Shown here: one piece after another, positions 28,028-37,274 of the stretch
Layout of the letters: every line of letters begins with the position of its first letter
Numbering within the stretch: the first letter of the stretch is position 1
The notes under the pieces: generated by a model
The model's database searches: none
Told to the model about the DNA's origin: nothing
Seen by the model: only the letters and a program-made list of their open reading frames with translations
Translations under genes and position numbers: made by a program
Assembly: GCA_963843465.1 (NCBI GenBank)
Contig: CAWJKP010000001.1
Coordinates: forward strand, 1,550,001 to 1,614,000
Reading direction: 5' to 3'
DNA: 64,000 nt
DNA from: CAWJKP01 sp963843465
GTDB lineage: Bacteria > Planctomycetota > Planctomycetia > Pirellulales > Thermoguttaceae

Positions 28028-29041
28028 TGCTTCATCTCGTCTTCCAACGTGCTGCCGCTCTGGACGAAGTTGGTGATGTTGTCGAAGTCGGCGGGCGAAA
28101 GCATCTGCGGGTTGCCCGCCATGCGCGTGGTGGACGTGCTTGGGTATGCGTAAAGCCCGTCCAGGCCGGAGGAGATGATCTGGAAGCTGTCGTTGTTCCG
28201 CCAGGGCGGATTTGTGACGGCGATGGTTCCCGAAGGAACGCTGTTACCCCAAGGGCCAGTCTTCATGTAGGGCACCGCCACGTCGCTCGACGAGGTAAGG
28301 GCGAACTTCTGCGTGACGTTCCCGGAGCCGTTGTTGTAGTTGTAGCACCAGGCGCCGCTGCTCTGGTCCAGCCCGGCGCGGAAGTAAACATAAGGCGCCG
28401 GGATGGAGTTGGGGGACGCGGCCGAGACGCCCGGCGGGACGAAATAGGGCGAGCCGAGGTACGTGTCCACGCGGGCGGAGGGGAACTCGAACTTGGCCTT
28501 GATCCGTGGCTGGCCGGGACTGAAAGGCTGCGTTGGATCGGCGTTGAAGCCGTCCGATCTCCAGGGGATCCCGCTGCCGTTCGGGTTCTGGACGCTGTAG
28601 GCGTTGTAGGCGCCTGCGACGGCCGGCACGCCGCCGAGGAACACGACCAGGGCCGCCGCCGGGTTGGCGACGTTCACCTTGTAGTTGCTCAGGATGTCGT
28701 TGACCATCTGCTGGCTCAGCGTCGTGTTGCTACCCGTGAGGGCGTACCGCGGGAAGGCCCTGAGCAGCCAGCGGTCGACCGCGAGGCTGTCGTTGCTGGC
28801 CCAGTCGCTGAAGTCGGGCGGGTAGTCGCCGTAGTCGGCCTGCAGGCGCGGACGGCCATGTCCAACTGCATGACCTCCTGGTGGATGGCGAATTTCGCGC
28901 CGCCTTGCGGGCGGCGATCGCGGCGGCGGTGACGAAGCTGGCGAGGATGCCGATGATCACCACCACGGTGAGCATTTCGATCAGCGTGAAGCCCCGCCGA
29001 GCGGCGAGTGGCGAGTGGCGAGTGGCGAGTGACCGGTTCAT
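28024..29041 (-). CDS. GspG-like pseudopilin (second), two frameshifts
   Basis: ATG 29041 has GGAGG about 7 nt upstream. A 17-residue leader precedes 'RRGFTLIEMLTVVVIIGILA', a canonical prepilin site, followed by 'FVTAAAIAARKAA'. The frame changes near 28905 ('KFAIHQEVMQLDMAVRA' continues) and near 28845 ('QADYGDYPPDFSDWASNDSL' continues), then runs cleanly through 'RWLLRAFPRYA' to the end at 28024 ('ISSGLDGLYAYPSTSTTRM', a GspG-type C-terminal segment). The three pieces overlap well, so one protein of ~338 aa with two indels is likely. It precedes the other GspG-like gene with an ATGA overlap. Confidence 0.75.
29004..29031. repeat. Heptamer array in a pseudopilin leader
   Basis: Four exact GCGAGTG units in tandem lie between the start codon (29041) and the prepilin cleavage motif and encode the periodic 'LATRHSPLA' leader. 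The same unit occurs just after the stop of the coiled-coil gene (37259-37272) and at the 3' end of the dinG-like gene. Confidence 0.93.
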
Positions 29042-29103
29042 GAACGTCCTCCCTCCGTTGCCCAACTTATCGCTTTGTAGAGACGGTTACACAGGAATAA
29101 GCT

Positions 29104-29216
29104 AATCACGAAAACCCGAAAGGACGAAAACGCGAACAATATAGGGAAGAGTGCATTTTCACCTATCAGCAGTTTGCTCCTATTTCGGGTTTTCGTCGTT
29201 TCGGGTTTTCGTGATT
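29104..29216. repeat. Inverted-repeat element between gspF and the pseudopilins
   Basis: Arms 29104-29131 and 29189-29216 (AATCACGAAAACCCGAAAGG type, one mismatch over 28 bp) flank about 57 nt of AT-rich sequence with no ORF. It interrupts the otherwise compact cluster between the gspF stop (29245) and the first pseudopilin start (29041). Confidence 0.85.
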
Positions 29217-29244
29217 CGTTTCCTTGTTGAGTATGCCCAGCCCG

Positions 29245-30573
29245 TCAGGTCAGTTTCTGGATCAGGGCGATCAGCGGCATGAACAGGGCGATGACGATGA
29301 AGCCCACCATGCAGCCCAGGACGATGATCAGCAGCGGTTCCATGAGGCTCATCAGGCTTTCGGTGAGCACGGAGACTTCTTCGTCGTAGGTGTCGGCCAC
29401 CTTGTAGAGCATCGTGTCCAGCTCGCCGGTTTCCTCGCCGACGTCGACCATGTTGACCACCATGTCGTCCATGATGCGGGCGTTCATCCGCATGAGGTAC
29501 ATCAGCGCGCCGAAGCCGGGGATGAAGAACGTCCAGAAGAAGAGGGCCATGAAGTGGAACTTGGGCCGGGAGTTCTCCTTCAAGGGGGTGGCGATCGACT
29601 CGCCCTCGCGGATCGAATCGAGGACTTTGCCGTAGAGGTTCTCGAAGACGGCGTTGCCCGAGGTCTCCCTGGTGATGTGCAGGGCCTCGAGGATCGGCAC
29701 GCCGCTGGCGACCAGGGTGCCCAGGGTCCGCATGGTGCGGGCGATGATGTTCTTCTCGACCAACTGGCCGAAGATCGGCACCTTCAGCGAGAAGAGGTCC
29801 CAGCCCGTGCGGCCCCAGGGGAAGCGCCGCAGGAGCTTGATGAACAGCCACAGGCCGATGGGAATCGCCGGCAGCGACCACCAGTATTTGCCCACGAAGG
29901 TCGAGATCATAATCAGGTACTGGGTGATCACCGGCAGCTCGGCGCTGAAGTCGGAGAAGATTTTTTGGAAGGCGGGCACGATCTTGATCATGATGAAGAC
30001 CAGGATCAGCACGGCGAAGCTGACCACGGTGACGGGGTAGACCAAGGCGCCCTTGACCTTCCGCTTCAAGGACTGCGACCGCTCCTGGAACTCGGCCAGG
30101 CGCTGGAGGATCGTTTCCAAGGCACCGCCGGCCTCGCCGGCCTTGATCATGTTGACGTAGAGGCGGTCGAAGGCCTTGGGGGCCTTGGTCATCGCCTCGG
30201 AGAGCGTGGCCCCGCCTTCGATCTCGTCGCAGACGTCGATCAGGGAGTTCTTCAGGGCCCCCGGCTTGGCCTGCTGCTGGAGGATCTTCAGGCTCCGCAG
30301 GATGGGCAGGCCGGCGTCCTGCAGGATCGACAATTGGCGGGTGAAGGTGGTCAGTTGTTTGGAGCCCACCCGGCCCAGGGCGAAGGTCTTGCCGCTTTTC
30401 TTGGTCTTCTTGGTCTCGGCGGCGGACTTCCGCGCCTTCTTGACGGTGAGCTTCGTGACGAAGTAGCCCATCTGCCGGATGGTCGCTTGCGCTTCTTCCT
30501 CGGTGGAGGCCTCGATGACGTCCTTGATCTCCTGGCCCGTCGCGTCCATCGCCTCGAATTGAAACTGGGGCAT
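29245..30573 (-). CDS. gspF: GspF/PilC-family inner-membrane assembly platform protein
   Basis: A 442-aa polytopic protein of the type II secretion/type IV pilus platform, which links the cytoplasmic ATPases to pseudopilus assembly. N-terminal 'YEA'-like start 'MPQFQFEAMDATGQEI', first T2SSF domain with 'FTRQLSILQDAGLPILRSLK' (residues about 76-95), a transmembrane segment 'YPVTVVSFAVLILVFIMI', a second T2SSF domain from about 245 with 'RTMRTLGTLVASGVPILEAL', and a C-terminal membrane helix 'MEPLLIIVLGCMVGFIVIAL'. In the second domain a hydrophobic insert ('FHFMALFFWTFFIPGFGALM') precedes 'DDMVVNMVDVGEETGELD', adding a membrane segment absent from proteobacterial GspF. The start is supported by AAAGGAAAGAG upstream. 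Confidence 0.92.
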   Translation of the reverse strand: MPQFQFEAMDATGQEIKDVIEASTEEEAQATIRQMGYFVTKLTVKKARKSAAETKKTKKSGKTFALGRVGSKQLTTFTRQLSILQDAGLPILRSLKILQQQAKPGALKNSLIDVCDEIEGGATLSEAMTKAPKAFDRLYVNMIKAGEAGGALETILQRLAEFQERSQSLKRKVKGALVYPVTVVSFAVLILVFIMIKIVPAFQKIFSDFSAELPVITQYLIMISTFVGKYWWSLPAIPIGLWLFIKLLRRFPWGRTGWDLFSLKVPIFGQLVEKNIIARTMRTLGTLVASGVPILEALHITRETSGNAVFENLYGKVLDSIREGESIATPLKENSRPKFHFMALFFWTFFIPGFGALMYLMRMNARIMDDMVVNMVDVGEETGELDTMLYKVADTYDEEVSVLTESLMSLMEPLLIIVLGCMVGFIVIALFMPLIALIQKLT

Positions 30574-30603
30574 GTCTCTTTCCTTTCTCTTGGGCCTCTA
30601 CGC

Positions 30604-32321
30604 CTAGTTCTCGTGAACCGTCTCGCGAATCACTTCCTCGATACTCGTCACGCCGCTGTAGACCTTTTCCAGCCCGGTCAGCCGCAGGCTCCGCATGCCG
30701 TTCTGGATGGAGGCGTTGCGGAGGACCTCGGTCGACGAGCCGCGGTTGATCAGGTCGCGGAGCAGGTCGTTGATCGGCATGTACTCGAAAAGTCCCGTAC
30801 GGCCCTTGAAGCCCGTGTTGTTGCAGGCGGCGCAGCCCCGCCCGCGGTAGAACCGCCTGCCGATCACGTCGTCGGGCGTGAGATCCAGCTCGGCCAGGGT
30901 CTCCGTGGCGGGCATGGTCTGCTCGCGGCACTCGGCGCAGATCTTCCGCACCAGCCGCTGGGCCAGCACCGCCTCCAGCGTGGCGGTGATCAGAAACGGC
31001 GGCACGCCCATGTCCCGCAGCCGGGTCACCGTGCTGGGGGCGTCGTTGGTGTGCAGCGTGCTGAAGACCATGTGTCCGGTGAGCGAGGCCTGCACGGCGA
31101 TCTCGGCCGTCTCCAGGTCGCGGATCTCGCCCACCAGGATCTTGTCCGGGTCCTGGCGAAGGATCGACCGCAGGCAGTGGGCGAAAGTGTTGCCGATCCC
31201 GCTATCGATGGGGATCTGCACGATGCCCTCGAGCTCGTACTCCACCGGGTCCTCGGTGGTGATCAGCTTGTCCTCGATCACGTTGAACTCGTTCAGGCGC
31301 CGTAGAGCGTGGTGGTCTTGCCGGAGCCCGTGGGGCCGGTCACCAGCACGATGCCGTTGGGGCGGCGGATCACCTCGCGGAAGGAGAGGAGGATGTCGTG
31401 GGGCATGCCCACCGCCTCCAGGTCGAGCATCACCACCGAGCGGTCCAACACCCGCAGCACGACGCTCTCGCCGAACATCGTGGGCAGCACGCTGACGCGG
31501 AGATCGACGGGGTGGCCGCCGACCGTCAGCCGGATCCGCCCGTCCTGTGGTATCCGCCGCTCGGCGATGTCCAGGTCGGCCATGACCTTGATGCGGGTGG
31601 TGATGGCGAAGGCCAGGTGCCGCGGCGGCGGCACCATCTCGTAGAGTATGCCGTCGGCGCGGATGCGGATCTTGAACTCGCTCTCGAAGGGCTCGAAGTG
31701 GATGTCGCTGGCGTGGTCGCGGATCCCCAGCAAGAGCACCATGTTCAAAAGCTTGCGGACGGGGGCGCTGTCGGCCATGGCCTCGACGCTGGTCAGGTCG
31801 ATGGCCCCTTTGGCCTCCATCGCCTTGACGGCCGCCTGGAGCTCGGCGTCCTGCTCGATGTCGGCGATCAGCGTCTCCACGCTCTCGCCGCCCACCGCGT
31901 AGTAGCGCTCCAGCGCCGTGGTTATCTCCTTCTCGGTGGCCACGACGGCCCGCACGTCGTACCCCAGGAAGCTCCGCAGCTCGTCGACGATCGAGAGCTT
32001 CTGCGGATCGCACATGGCGATCGTCAGCGTGCCGTCCTTGAAACTCACGGGGATGATGCGGTAGAGTTGGGCCATGGGCTCCGTGAGATGGGCGAGGACC
32101 TCCGGCTGGAGCACCACGTCGTTGAGATTGATCACCTGCATGCCCATCTGCTCGGCCAGGGCCTGGGCCAACTGATCATCGTTGATCAGGCCCATGCCCA
32201 TGGCGATCTGCCCCAAGAGCTCGCCGGGCCGCTGCTGCTGCTCCTCCAGCAGCGTTTCCAGTTGCATGTCGCTGATGAAGCCCAGGTCCACCAGGATTTG
32301 ACCGATCCGCCGGATAGCCAT
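30604..32321 (-). CDS. gspE: GspE/PilB-family secretion ATPase, one frameshift
   Basis: From ATG 32321: MshEN-type N-terminal domain ('LVDLGFISDMQLETLLEEQQ'), linker, then the ATPase core with 'ASDIHFEPFESEFKIRIRAD', Walker A 'GPTGSGKTTTLYGA', and in the next frame the Asp box 'TTEDPVEYELEGIVQI', Walker B 'DKILVGEIRDLETAEIAVQA', His box 'GHMVFSTLHTNDAPSTVTRL' and a tetracysteine zinc motif ('CAEC', 'CAACN'). The shift near 31297 is explained by one missing C: GGCGCCTGAACGAG instead of GGCGCCCTGAACGAG would read 'YGALNEFNVI', exactly as in the paralogous pilB. It therefore almost certainly encodes a functional 571-aa ATPase that drives pseudopilus assembly with GspF. Confidence 0.88.
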
Positions 32322-32340
32322 GCCGTTAACGCCTGTTGTC

Positions 32341-32441
32341 GGTTGTCAGTTGCCAGTTGCCGGTTGTCAGTTGCCGGTTGTCAGTTGCCGGTTGTCAGTT
32401 GCCGGTTGTCAGTTGTCGGTTGTCAGTTGTCAGTTGTCAGA
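32341..32441. repeat. Long intergenic heptamer array between pilT and gspE
   Basis: About 14 tandem 7-bp units alternating GTTGTCA, GTTGCCA, GTTGCCG and GTTGTCG (GTT every 7 nt from 32342), ending in an inverted copy 'ACTGGCAACTGGCAACT' at 32444-32460. It occupies nearly all of the 146 nt between the pilT stop (32468) and the gspE start (32321). No clear ribosome-binding site for gspE is seen. Confidence 0.93.
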
Positions 32442-32467
32442 CTACTGGCAACTGGCAACTCCTTCCT

Positions 32468-33598
32468 TCACTTCTTCGGCCCCTCGTCCTCGCCGCGGTC
32501 GCGCGCTTCGTCCTCGTCTTCGAACAGGCCCCGCTCGGCGCGGGCGATCTTCGAGGCCAACTCCTCCGGATTGTTGGACCGCAAAAGGATCTCGTGCTTC
32601 TCCACCAGGCCGTCGCGCCAGAGCTTGAACATGTGATCGTCGAGCAACTGCATCCCCAGCTTCTGCCCGGTCTGGATGGCCGAGGTGATGCGGAAGGTCT
32701 TGTTCTCGCGGATGAGGTTGGAGATGGCCGGCGTGCAGACCAACATCTCGTAGGCCGCCACCCGGCCGCCGCCGATCTTCGGCAGCAAGGACTGCGAGAC
32801 CACGCCGATGATCGCCACGGAGAGCTGCACGCGGATCTGGTCCTGCTGGTTGGTGGGGAAGACGTCGATGATGCGGTTGACCGTGCCCTGGGCCCCGGTG
32901 GTGTGCAGGGTGCCGAAGACGACGTGCCCCGTTTCCGCGGCGGTGATCGCCGCCTCGATGGTCTCCAGGTCGCGCATCTCGCCCACCAGGATCACGTCCG
33001 GGTCCTGCCGCAACGCCCGGCGGATGGCCTCGGCGAAGTTCGGCACGTCCACGCCGATCTCCCGCTGGTTGATCGTCGACTTCTTGTGCTTGTGGTAGAA
33101 CTCGATCGGATCCTCGATGGTGATGATGTGATGATCGACGGTCTCGTTGAGGTAATCGATGGCTGCGGCCAGCGTGGTGCTCTTGCCCGAGCCCGTCGGA
33201 CCGGTGACCAGGATCAGCCCGCGAGGCCGCATGATCAGCTTGGAGAGCACCCACGGCGTGCCGAGCTGCTCGAAGTTCAAGAGCTTGTTGGGGATCTGAC
33301 GCAAGACCATGGCCACGTTGCCGCGCTGCTTGAAGATCGAGACGCGGAAGCGGGCCTGGTCGCCGAAGGCAAAACCGAAGTCCGCCCCCCCTACCTCCTG
33401 GAGTTCCTGCTGGCATCGCTCGGGACTGATGCTCTTCATCAGGGCGACCGTGTCCTCCGGTTCCAGGACCTTGGTCTCGAGCTTGATCAGCCGTCCGTCC
33501 AACCGCACTACGGGGGGTTGCCCCACCGTGATGTGCAAATCGCTCGCCTTGCGATTGACGACCGTCTGCAACAGTTTGTCGATAAGAATCGTAGCCAT
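32468..33598 (-). CDS. pilT: PilT-family twitching motility/retraction ATPase
   Basis: A 376-aa hexameric ATPase of the PilT type, which depolymerises type IV pili. 'ASDLHITVGQPPVVRLDGRL' (residues about 18-37) is the family N-terminal signature. Walker A is 'GPTGSGKSTTLAAAIDYLN', followed by Asp box 'TIEDPIEFYHKHKKSTINQR', Walker B 'ALRQDPDVILVGEMRDLETI' and His box 'GHVVFGTLHTTGAQGTVNRI'. The C-terminal 'AIRA' motif region is represented by 'IARAERGLFED', then an acidic tail. It lies between pilB and gspE. Presence of PilT suggests a retractable pilus or a PilT-regulated pseudopilus rather than a plain secretion system. Confidence 0.94.
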   Translation of the reverse strand: MATILIDKLLQTVVNRKASDLHITVGQPPVVRLDGRLIKLETKVLEPEDTVALMKSISPERCQQELQEVGGADFGFAFGDQARFRVSIFKQRGNVAMVLRQIPNKLLNFEQLGTPWVLSKLIMRPRGLILVTGPTGSGKSTTLAAAIDYLNETVDHHIITIEDPIEFYHKHKKSTINQREIGVDVPNFAEAIRRALRQDPDVILVGEMRDLETIEAAITAAETGHVVFGTLHTTGAQGTVNRIIDVFPTNQQDQIRVQLSVAIIGVVSQSLLPKIGGGRVAAYEMLVCTPAISNLIRENKTFRITSAIQTGQKLGMQLLDDHMFKLWRDGLVEKHEILLRSNNPEELASKIARAERGLFEDEDEARDRGEDEGPKK

Positions 33599-33760
33599 GA
33601 AAGCAAACCTTGCGGCTGGCCCTAGAAAGGGCAGCCGTCAGGACGAGTGTCCTGGTGCCCCGTCACGAGCGCATTATTCGTCGGTTGGGAAAAAAGCTCA
33701 AATGAAAAGCGAAGACTGGCCGGTGGCTCAGGGACTCACGTTTCGCCTTGATCGCATTGT

Positions 33761-35476
33761 CTAATCTTGCTCGGTCATCTTGGCCGTCGAAGTCACCTCC
33801 TCCAAGGTCGTCGTCCCGCGGAGCACCTTCCCAATGCCATCGCTGTAAAGCGTTTTCATTCCCTCACTTATCGCGGTACGGCGGATGTCGGTGGCAGGTG
33901 CTTCATGGAACGTCAACTCACGGACCTTGCTGGACATCAAGAGCATCTCGAAGATGCCCATCCGGCCACGGAAACCGGTGTTGTTGCAGTTGTTACAGCC
34001 GCGGCCTTTCATGAAGGTGGCGGTGGCGGTCATTTCTCGGGTAATTCCGGCGGCCTCCAGTGCTGCCTCGCTCGGGTTATGCGGCTGCTTACACTTCTGG
34101 CAGATAACGCGGACCAGCCGCTGGCCGAGGATCGCCACCACACTGCTCGCCACCAGGTACGCGGGGACACCCATGTCGATCAGACGTGTAACAGCACTGG
34201 GCGCATCGTTCGTATGCAATGTACTAAATACCAAGTGTCCAGTTAGAGAAGCCTGGATTCCCATCTGTGCAGTCTCCAGGTCGCGCATCTCACCCACCAG
34301 AATGATGTTGGGGGCCTGCCGCAACATGGCCCGAATCACCCGCGCAAAGTCCAGCCCAATCTCATGCCGGATCTCCACCTGGTTGATCCCCGGCAAGTAG
34401 TACTCGACCGGGTCCTCCGCGGTGATGATCTTCCGATCCGGCGTGTTCAGCTCGTTCAGCGCCGCATAGAGCGTAGTCGTCTTACCCGAGCCCGTCGGAC
34501 CGGTGACCAAGATGATCCCATTGGGACGGCGAATCAATCCCTTGAACTTCTGATAGTCGTCGTCGGCGAAGCCGAGCTGACGAACCCCCACTTTAATGCT
34601 GTCCTTATCCAGAATCCGCATCACCACCGACTGGCCGTGACTGCTAGGAATCACGCTAACCCGCAAGTCGAGCTCCTTCTGGCCCAGGGTCACCTTGATC
34701 CGCCCGTCCTGAGTCCGGCGGCGTTCGGCAATGTCGAGTTTCGCCAGGATCTTGATGCGAGAAAGGATAGCGCCAAGTAGCCTTCTCGGGGGGTTATCGC
34801 GTTCGACCAGCACGCCATCAATCCGGTAACGCACCCGGATGCGGTTCTCGAAGGGCTCGATGTGGATGTCGGAGGCCCGGGCTTGAACGGCCTCGGTGAT
34901 GATCAGATGGACCAGCCGAACGATGGGGGCGCTGGATTCGTCGATCTCCTCGGTGCTGGTGCCCGCGTCCTCCTCCGTCGCGGTAAAGTCGATCGCCGTG
35001 TCGGTAAATTCTTGCAACATCGAGTCGGCGCTCTCGCCTACCGTCTGGCCGTAGGTTCGATTGATCGCCTCCAAGATCGCCTCGCGGGGGGCAAGCACCG
35101 TCTCGATGCGGCGGTTCAAGATGAAACGGAGCTTCTCGAACGTGGGGTAATCGTCCGGGTCGCTGACGATGACCTTGAGAGCCCCGTCCTCCTCCGCCAG
35201 AGGTAGGACTACGTTCTCCCTCGCGACGGACTCCGGGACCAATTCGACGACCGACGGGGGGATGGCGACTTCACTCAGGTTCACGTAGTCCAAGCCGTGC
35301 TGCTCGGCCATCGCCCGCATGACCTCTTCGCCTGTCGCGTAGCCTAGCCGGACCAAGGCATCGGGCAGCTTGGAGCCCGTCTGCTTCGCCATGTCGTCCG
35401 CTTCACTCAACTGATCAGGGCTAATGACCCCCTGGCGGATGAGGATCTCTGTATACGAGCTCTTCTTCTTGGCCAT
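33761..35476 (-). CDS. pilB: PilB/GspE-family assembly ATPase
   Basis: A 571-aa intact ATPase, paralogous to the GspE-like gene in the cluster. MshEN domain at the N-terminus ('ILIRQGVISPDQLSEADDMA'), 'RASDIHIEPFENRIRVRYRI', Walker A 'GPTGSGKTTTLYAALNELNT', Asp box 'TAEDPVEYYLPGINQVEIRH', Walker B 'NIILVGEMRDLETAQMGIQA', and a zinc-binding tetracysteine (CQKC, CNNCN). ATG 35476 ('MAKKKSSYTE') is preferred because planctomycete PilB proteins start this way; an in-frame ATG lies 12 nt further upstream at 35488. First gene of the cluster, followed by 162 nt before pilT. Confidence 0.93.
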   Translation of the reverse strand: MAKKKSSYTEILIRQGVISPDQLSEADDMAKQTGSKLPDALVRLGYATGEEVMRAMAEQHGLDYVNLSEVAIPPSVVELVPESVARENVVLPLAEEDGALKVIVSDPDDYPTFEKLRFILNRRIETVLAPREAILEAINRTYGQTVGESADSMLQEFTDTAIDFTATEEDAGTSTEEIDESSAPIVRLVHLIITEAVQARASDIHIEPFENRIRVRYRIDGVLVERDNPPRRLLGAILSRIKILAKLDIAERRRTQDGRIKVTLGQKELDLRVSVIPSSHGQSVVMRILDKDSIKVGVRQLGFADDDYQKFKGLIRRPNGIILVTGPTGSGKTTTLYAALNELNTPDRKIITAEDPVEYYLPGINQVEIRHEIGLDFARVIRAMLRQAPNIILVGEMRDLETAQMGIQASLTGHLVFSTLHTNDAPSAVTRLIDMGVPAYLVASSVVAILGQRLVRVICQKCKQPHNPSEAALEAAGITREMTATATFMKGRGCNNCNNTGFRGRMGIFEMLLMSSKVRELTFHEAPATDIRRTAISEGMKTLYSDGIGKVLRGTTTLEEVTSTAKMTEQD

Positions 35477-35569
35477 AGCGATTCCCATCTTCCCCCGTCA
35501 GCAAGGCGACGGTGGCAGCAGAGACAGTTTACGAGGCGAGCGCCTTGCAGCGAGACCTGGATACCGTCC

Positions 35570-35598
35570 AGACTAATGATCCCCCGGCAGAATGTCAA
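35570..35598 (-). promoter_or_regulatory. Candidate promoter for the pilB-led cluster
   Basis: On the minus strand a perfect TTGACA (complement of 35593-35598) is followed after 17 nt by TAGTCT (35570-35575), a weak -10, about 95 nt before the pilB start. It lies in the 372-nt divergent gap 35477-35848, which otherwise holds only the hairpin at 35763-35817. Confidence 0.35.
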
Positions 35599-35762
35599 TG
35601 AACCGATGGTCGTCTCCTTCCCAAATCGACCGGGTGGGTGGCGTCAAAGCCGAGAAGCAAACTGAACCTTCACGGCCGATCTTGCCGATAAAAGAGGTTG
35701 GATAAACCTTGCCGGCTGCGCGGACTTTAGGACCGACAAGGCAATTACGGTCGCACTTCCAT

Positions 35763-35817
35763 GTAGTAGGTACACGCCGTGTGCCGCTCTGGACGGCACA
35801 CGGCGTGTGCCTACTAC
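35763..35817. repeat. 24-bp inverted repeat (hairpin) upstream of the coiled-coil gene
   Basis: Arms 35763-35786 and 35794-35817 (GTAGTAGGTACACGCCGTGT type, one mismatch) enclose a 7-nt loop. It is similar in size and design to the hairpin at 7628-7683 but differs in sequence, so it belongs to another palindrome family. Confidence 0.9.
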
Positions 35818-35848
35818 CCCGTCCCCCTTCTATTCGAGGCCAGCGCCC

Positions 35849-37258
35849 ATGCCCAAATCCAACGCGGAACGCCGCCAGAACCATCCCAAGAAGGACGCTG
35901 GGCGTCCGATGGCCGAGAAGCGGATCGATAAACGGCACGTGTTGAGCGATGCGGGTCCCGCCGGCGGATCAGGGTCGTCCACGGCCGAGCGGGCGGCGAC
36001 GGCGCCGCCGACGCCCCAACCCAAGCTGGCAACCGCGTCCTCGGCGGCCGACCAGTTGCGGGCGCAGGCGGTGCAACTGGCCGAATATCTCCGGTCGCGT
36101 CAGCGGGACCTGGATCACCGCGAGGCCCAGCTCAACGCCCAGGTCGCCCAGATCGAATCGACCGAGCGGAGCGCCCGGCTTTGGGTCGGCCAGCGAGAGG
36201 CGGAACTCGAGGCCCAGCGGCAGGCGATTGCCCAGCAGCAGCAGGACCACGCCCGGCGGCAGGCCGAGGCCGAGTCGGCCGCCGCCGAGGTTGAGCACCG
36301 GTTACAAGAGCTTGCCGAAAGGGAAAAGGAGTTGCAGCGGCGGCGGGACGAGCATGACACGGCGCTGGCCGAGAACCGTCTGCGGGTCCAGCAGCGGGAC
36401 GAAGGCCTGGCCCGGCGTGAGGAACAGCTCAAGGAGCTGGCCTTGCAGCTCGACGCCCGCCAGTCGGCCCTCGAACAACATGAGGAATCGCTTGCGGGGA
36501 GGGAGGCCGCCGAGCGGCAGAAGATCGAGGCCGAGGCGGCAGCCTTGCAGACCGCCCGGCGGACACAACTGGACGAGATCCAGGCAATGTGGGGTGAGAC
36601 GCAGGCCGAAGTTGAGCGGATCCGCCAGCAGTTGGTCGACGACCGCAAGGCGATGGAGGAGCAAGGCCGGGCGGAGCGGCAGCGGTTGGCGGCCGACCAT
36701 CGCCGCGGGTTGGCTGAGTTGGAGGAGCAGCGATTTTCGCTGGCGCGCCGCAGCGAGCACGTGGACCAGTGCCGGACGGCCCTGGAGCAGTTGCGCGGCG
36801 AGATGGGGCAGATGCACCGCGAGACGCTCGAGATCCGCCTGGCGACCGAAGAGCTTTGGGTACAGCTTTCCGGCACGGCCCACGCCGCCACGCTGACGCG
36901 CTCGCTGGGCCAGGTGCGTGCCAAGCTGGCCGAGCAGTACCGCATGGCCAACACGGAGCTTGCCCAGCAGCGGAAGGAGTTGGAGGAGATCCGCGCCCAG
37001 TTGGCCGCGCAGCACGAGAAGCTCATGGCGCAGAAGCGCGACCTGGACGCCTGGGCCGGCCGCCGCCAGGAGGAGATCGAGCAGCAGGCCGCCCGGCTGG
37101 TTGCCCGGGAGCAGGAGTTGGAGCGTCAAGACGCGGAGTTTCAGCAGCGATCGCGGCAGTTGCAGATCGAGGAGCTCAACCATCGTCGCGAGATTTTCCG
37201 TCTTCGTGCCCAGCTCCAGCAATCCCAGCCCGAGGAAGCGGCGGCGATGGCAGGGTAG
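35849..37258 (+). CDS. Long coiled-coil protein
   Basis: The start ATG 35849 ('MPKSNAERRQNHPKKDAGRP') has a GAGG about 7 nt upstream. After a basic, Ser/Ala-rich N-terminal ~60 residues, residues about 70-460 are an almost continuous coiled coil rich in Glu, Gln, Arg and Leu heptads ('QREAELEAQRQAIAQQQQDH', 'EEIEQQAARLVAREQELERQ'). No membrane segment or signal peptide is evident, so it is probably a cytoplasmic filament-like or tethering protein. It is transcribed divergently from pilB. I do not recognise a named family; resemblance to SMC/kinesin-type coils is generic. 469 aa. Confidence 0.75.
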   Translation: MPKSNAERRQNHPKKDAGRPMAEKRIDKRHVLSDAGPAGGSGSSTAERAATAPPTPQPKLATASSAADQLRAQAVQLAEYLRSRQRDLDHREAQLNAQVAQIESTERSARLWVGQREAELEAQRQAIAQQQQDHARRQAEAESAAAEVEHRLQELAEREKELQRRRDEHDTALAENRLRVQQRDEGLARREEQLKELALQLDARQSALEQHEESLAGREAAERQKIEAEAAALQTARRTQLDEIQAMWGETQAEVERIRQQLVDDRKAMEEQGRAERQRLAADHRRGLAELEEQRFSLARRSEHVDQCRTALEQLRGEMGQMHRETLEIRLATEELWVQLSGTAHAATLTRSLGQVRAKLAEQYRMANTELAQQRKELEEIRAQLAAQHEKLMAQKRDLDAWAGRRQEEIEQQAARLVAREQELERQDAEFQQRSRQLQIEELNHRREIFRLRAQLQQSQPEEAAAMAG

Positions 37259-37274
37259 CGAGTGGCGAGTAGTC

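Noticed and set aside
29224..31305. A 693-codon open frame on the + strand opposite gspF and gspE
   Set aside because: Shadow of GC-rich coding sequence; the minus strand carries complete GspF and GspE motifs.
31290..31310. Programmed ribosomal frameshift in gspE
   Set aside because: No slippery heptamer or downstream structure is seen, and a single missing C in CCC restores exactly the paralogue's sequence, so an indel error is simpler.
32341..32441. Repeat array considered as a CRISPR
   Set aside because: Units are 7 bp in direct tandem with no spacers, and no cas gene is present.
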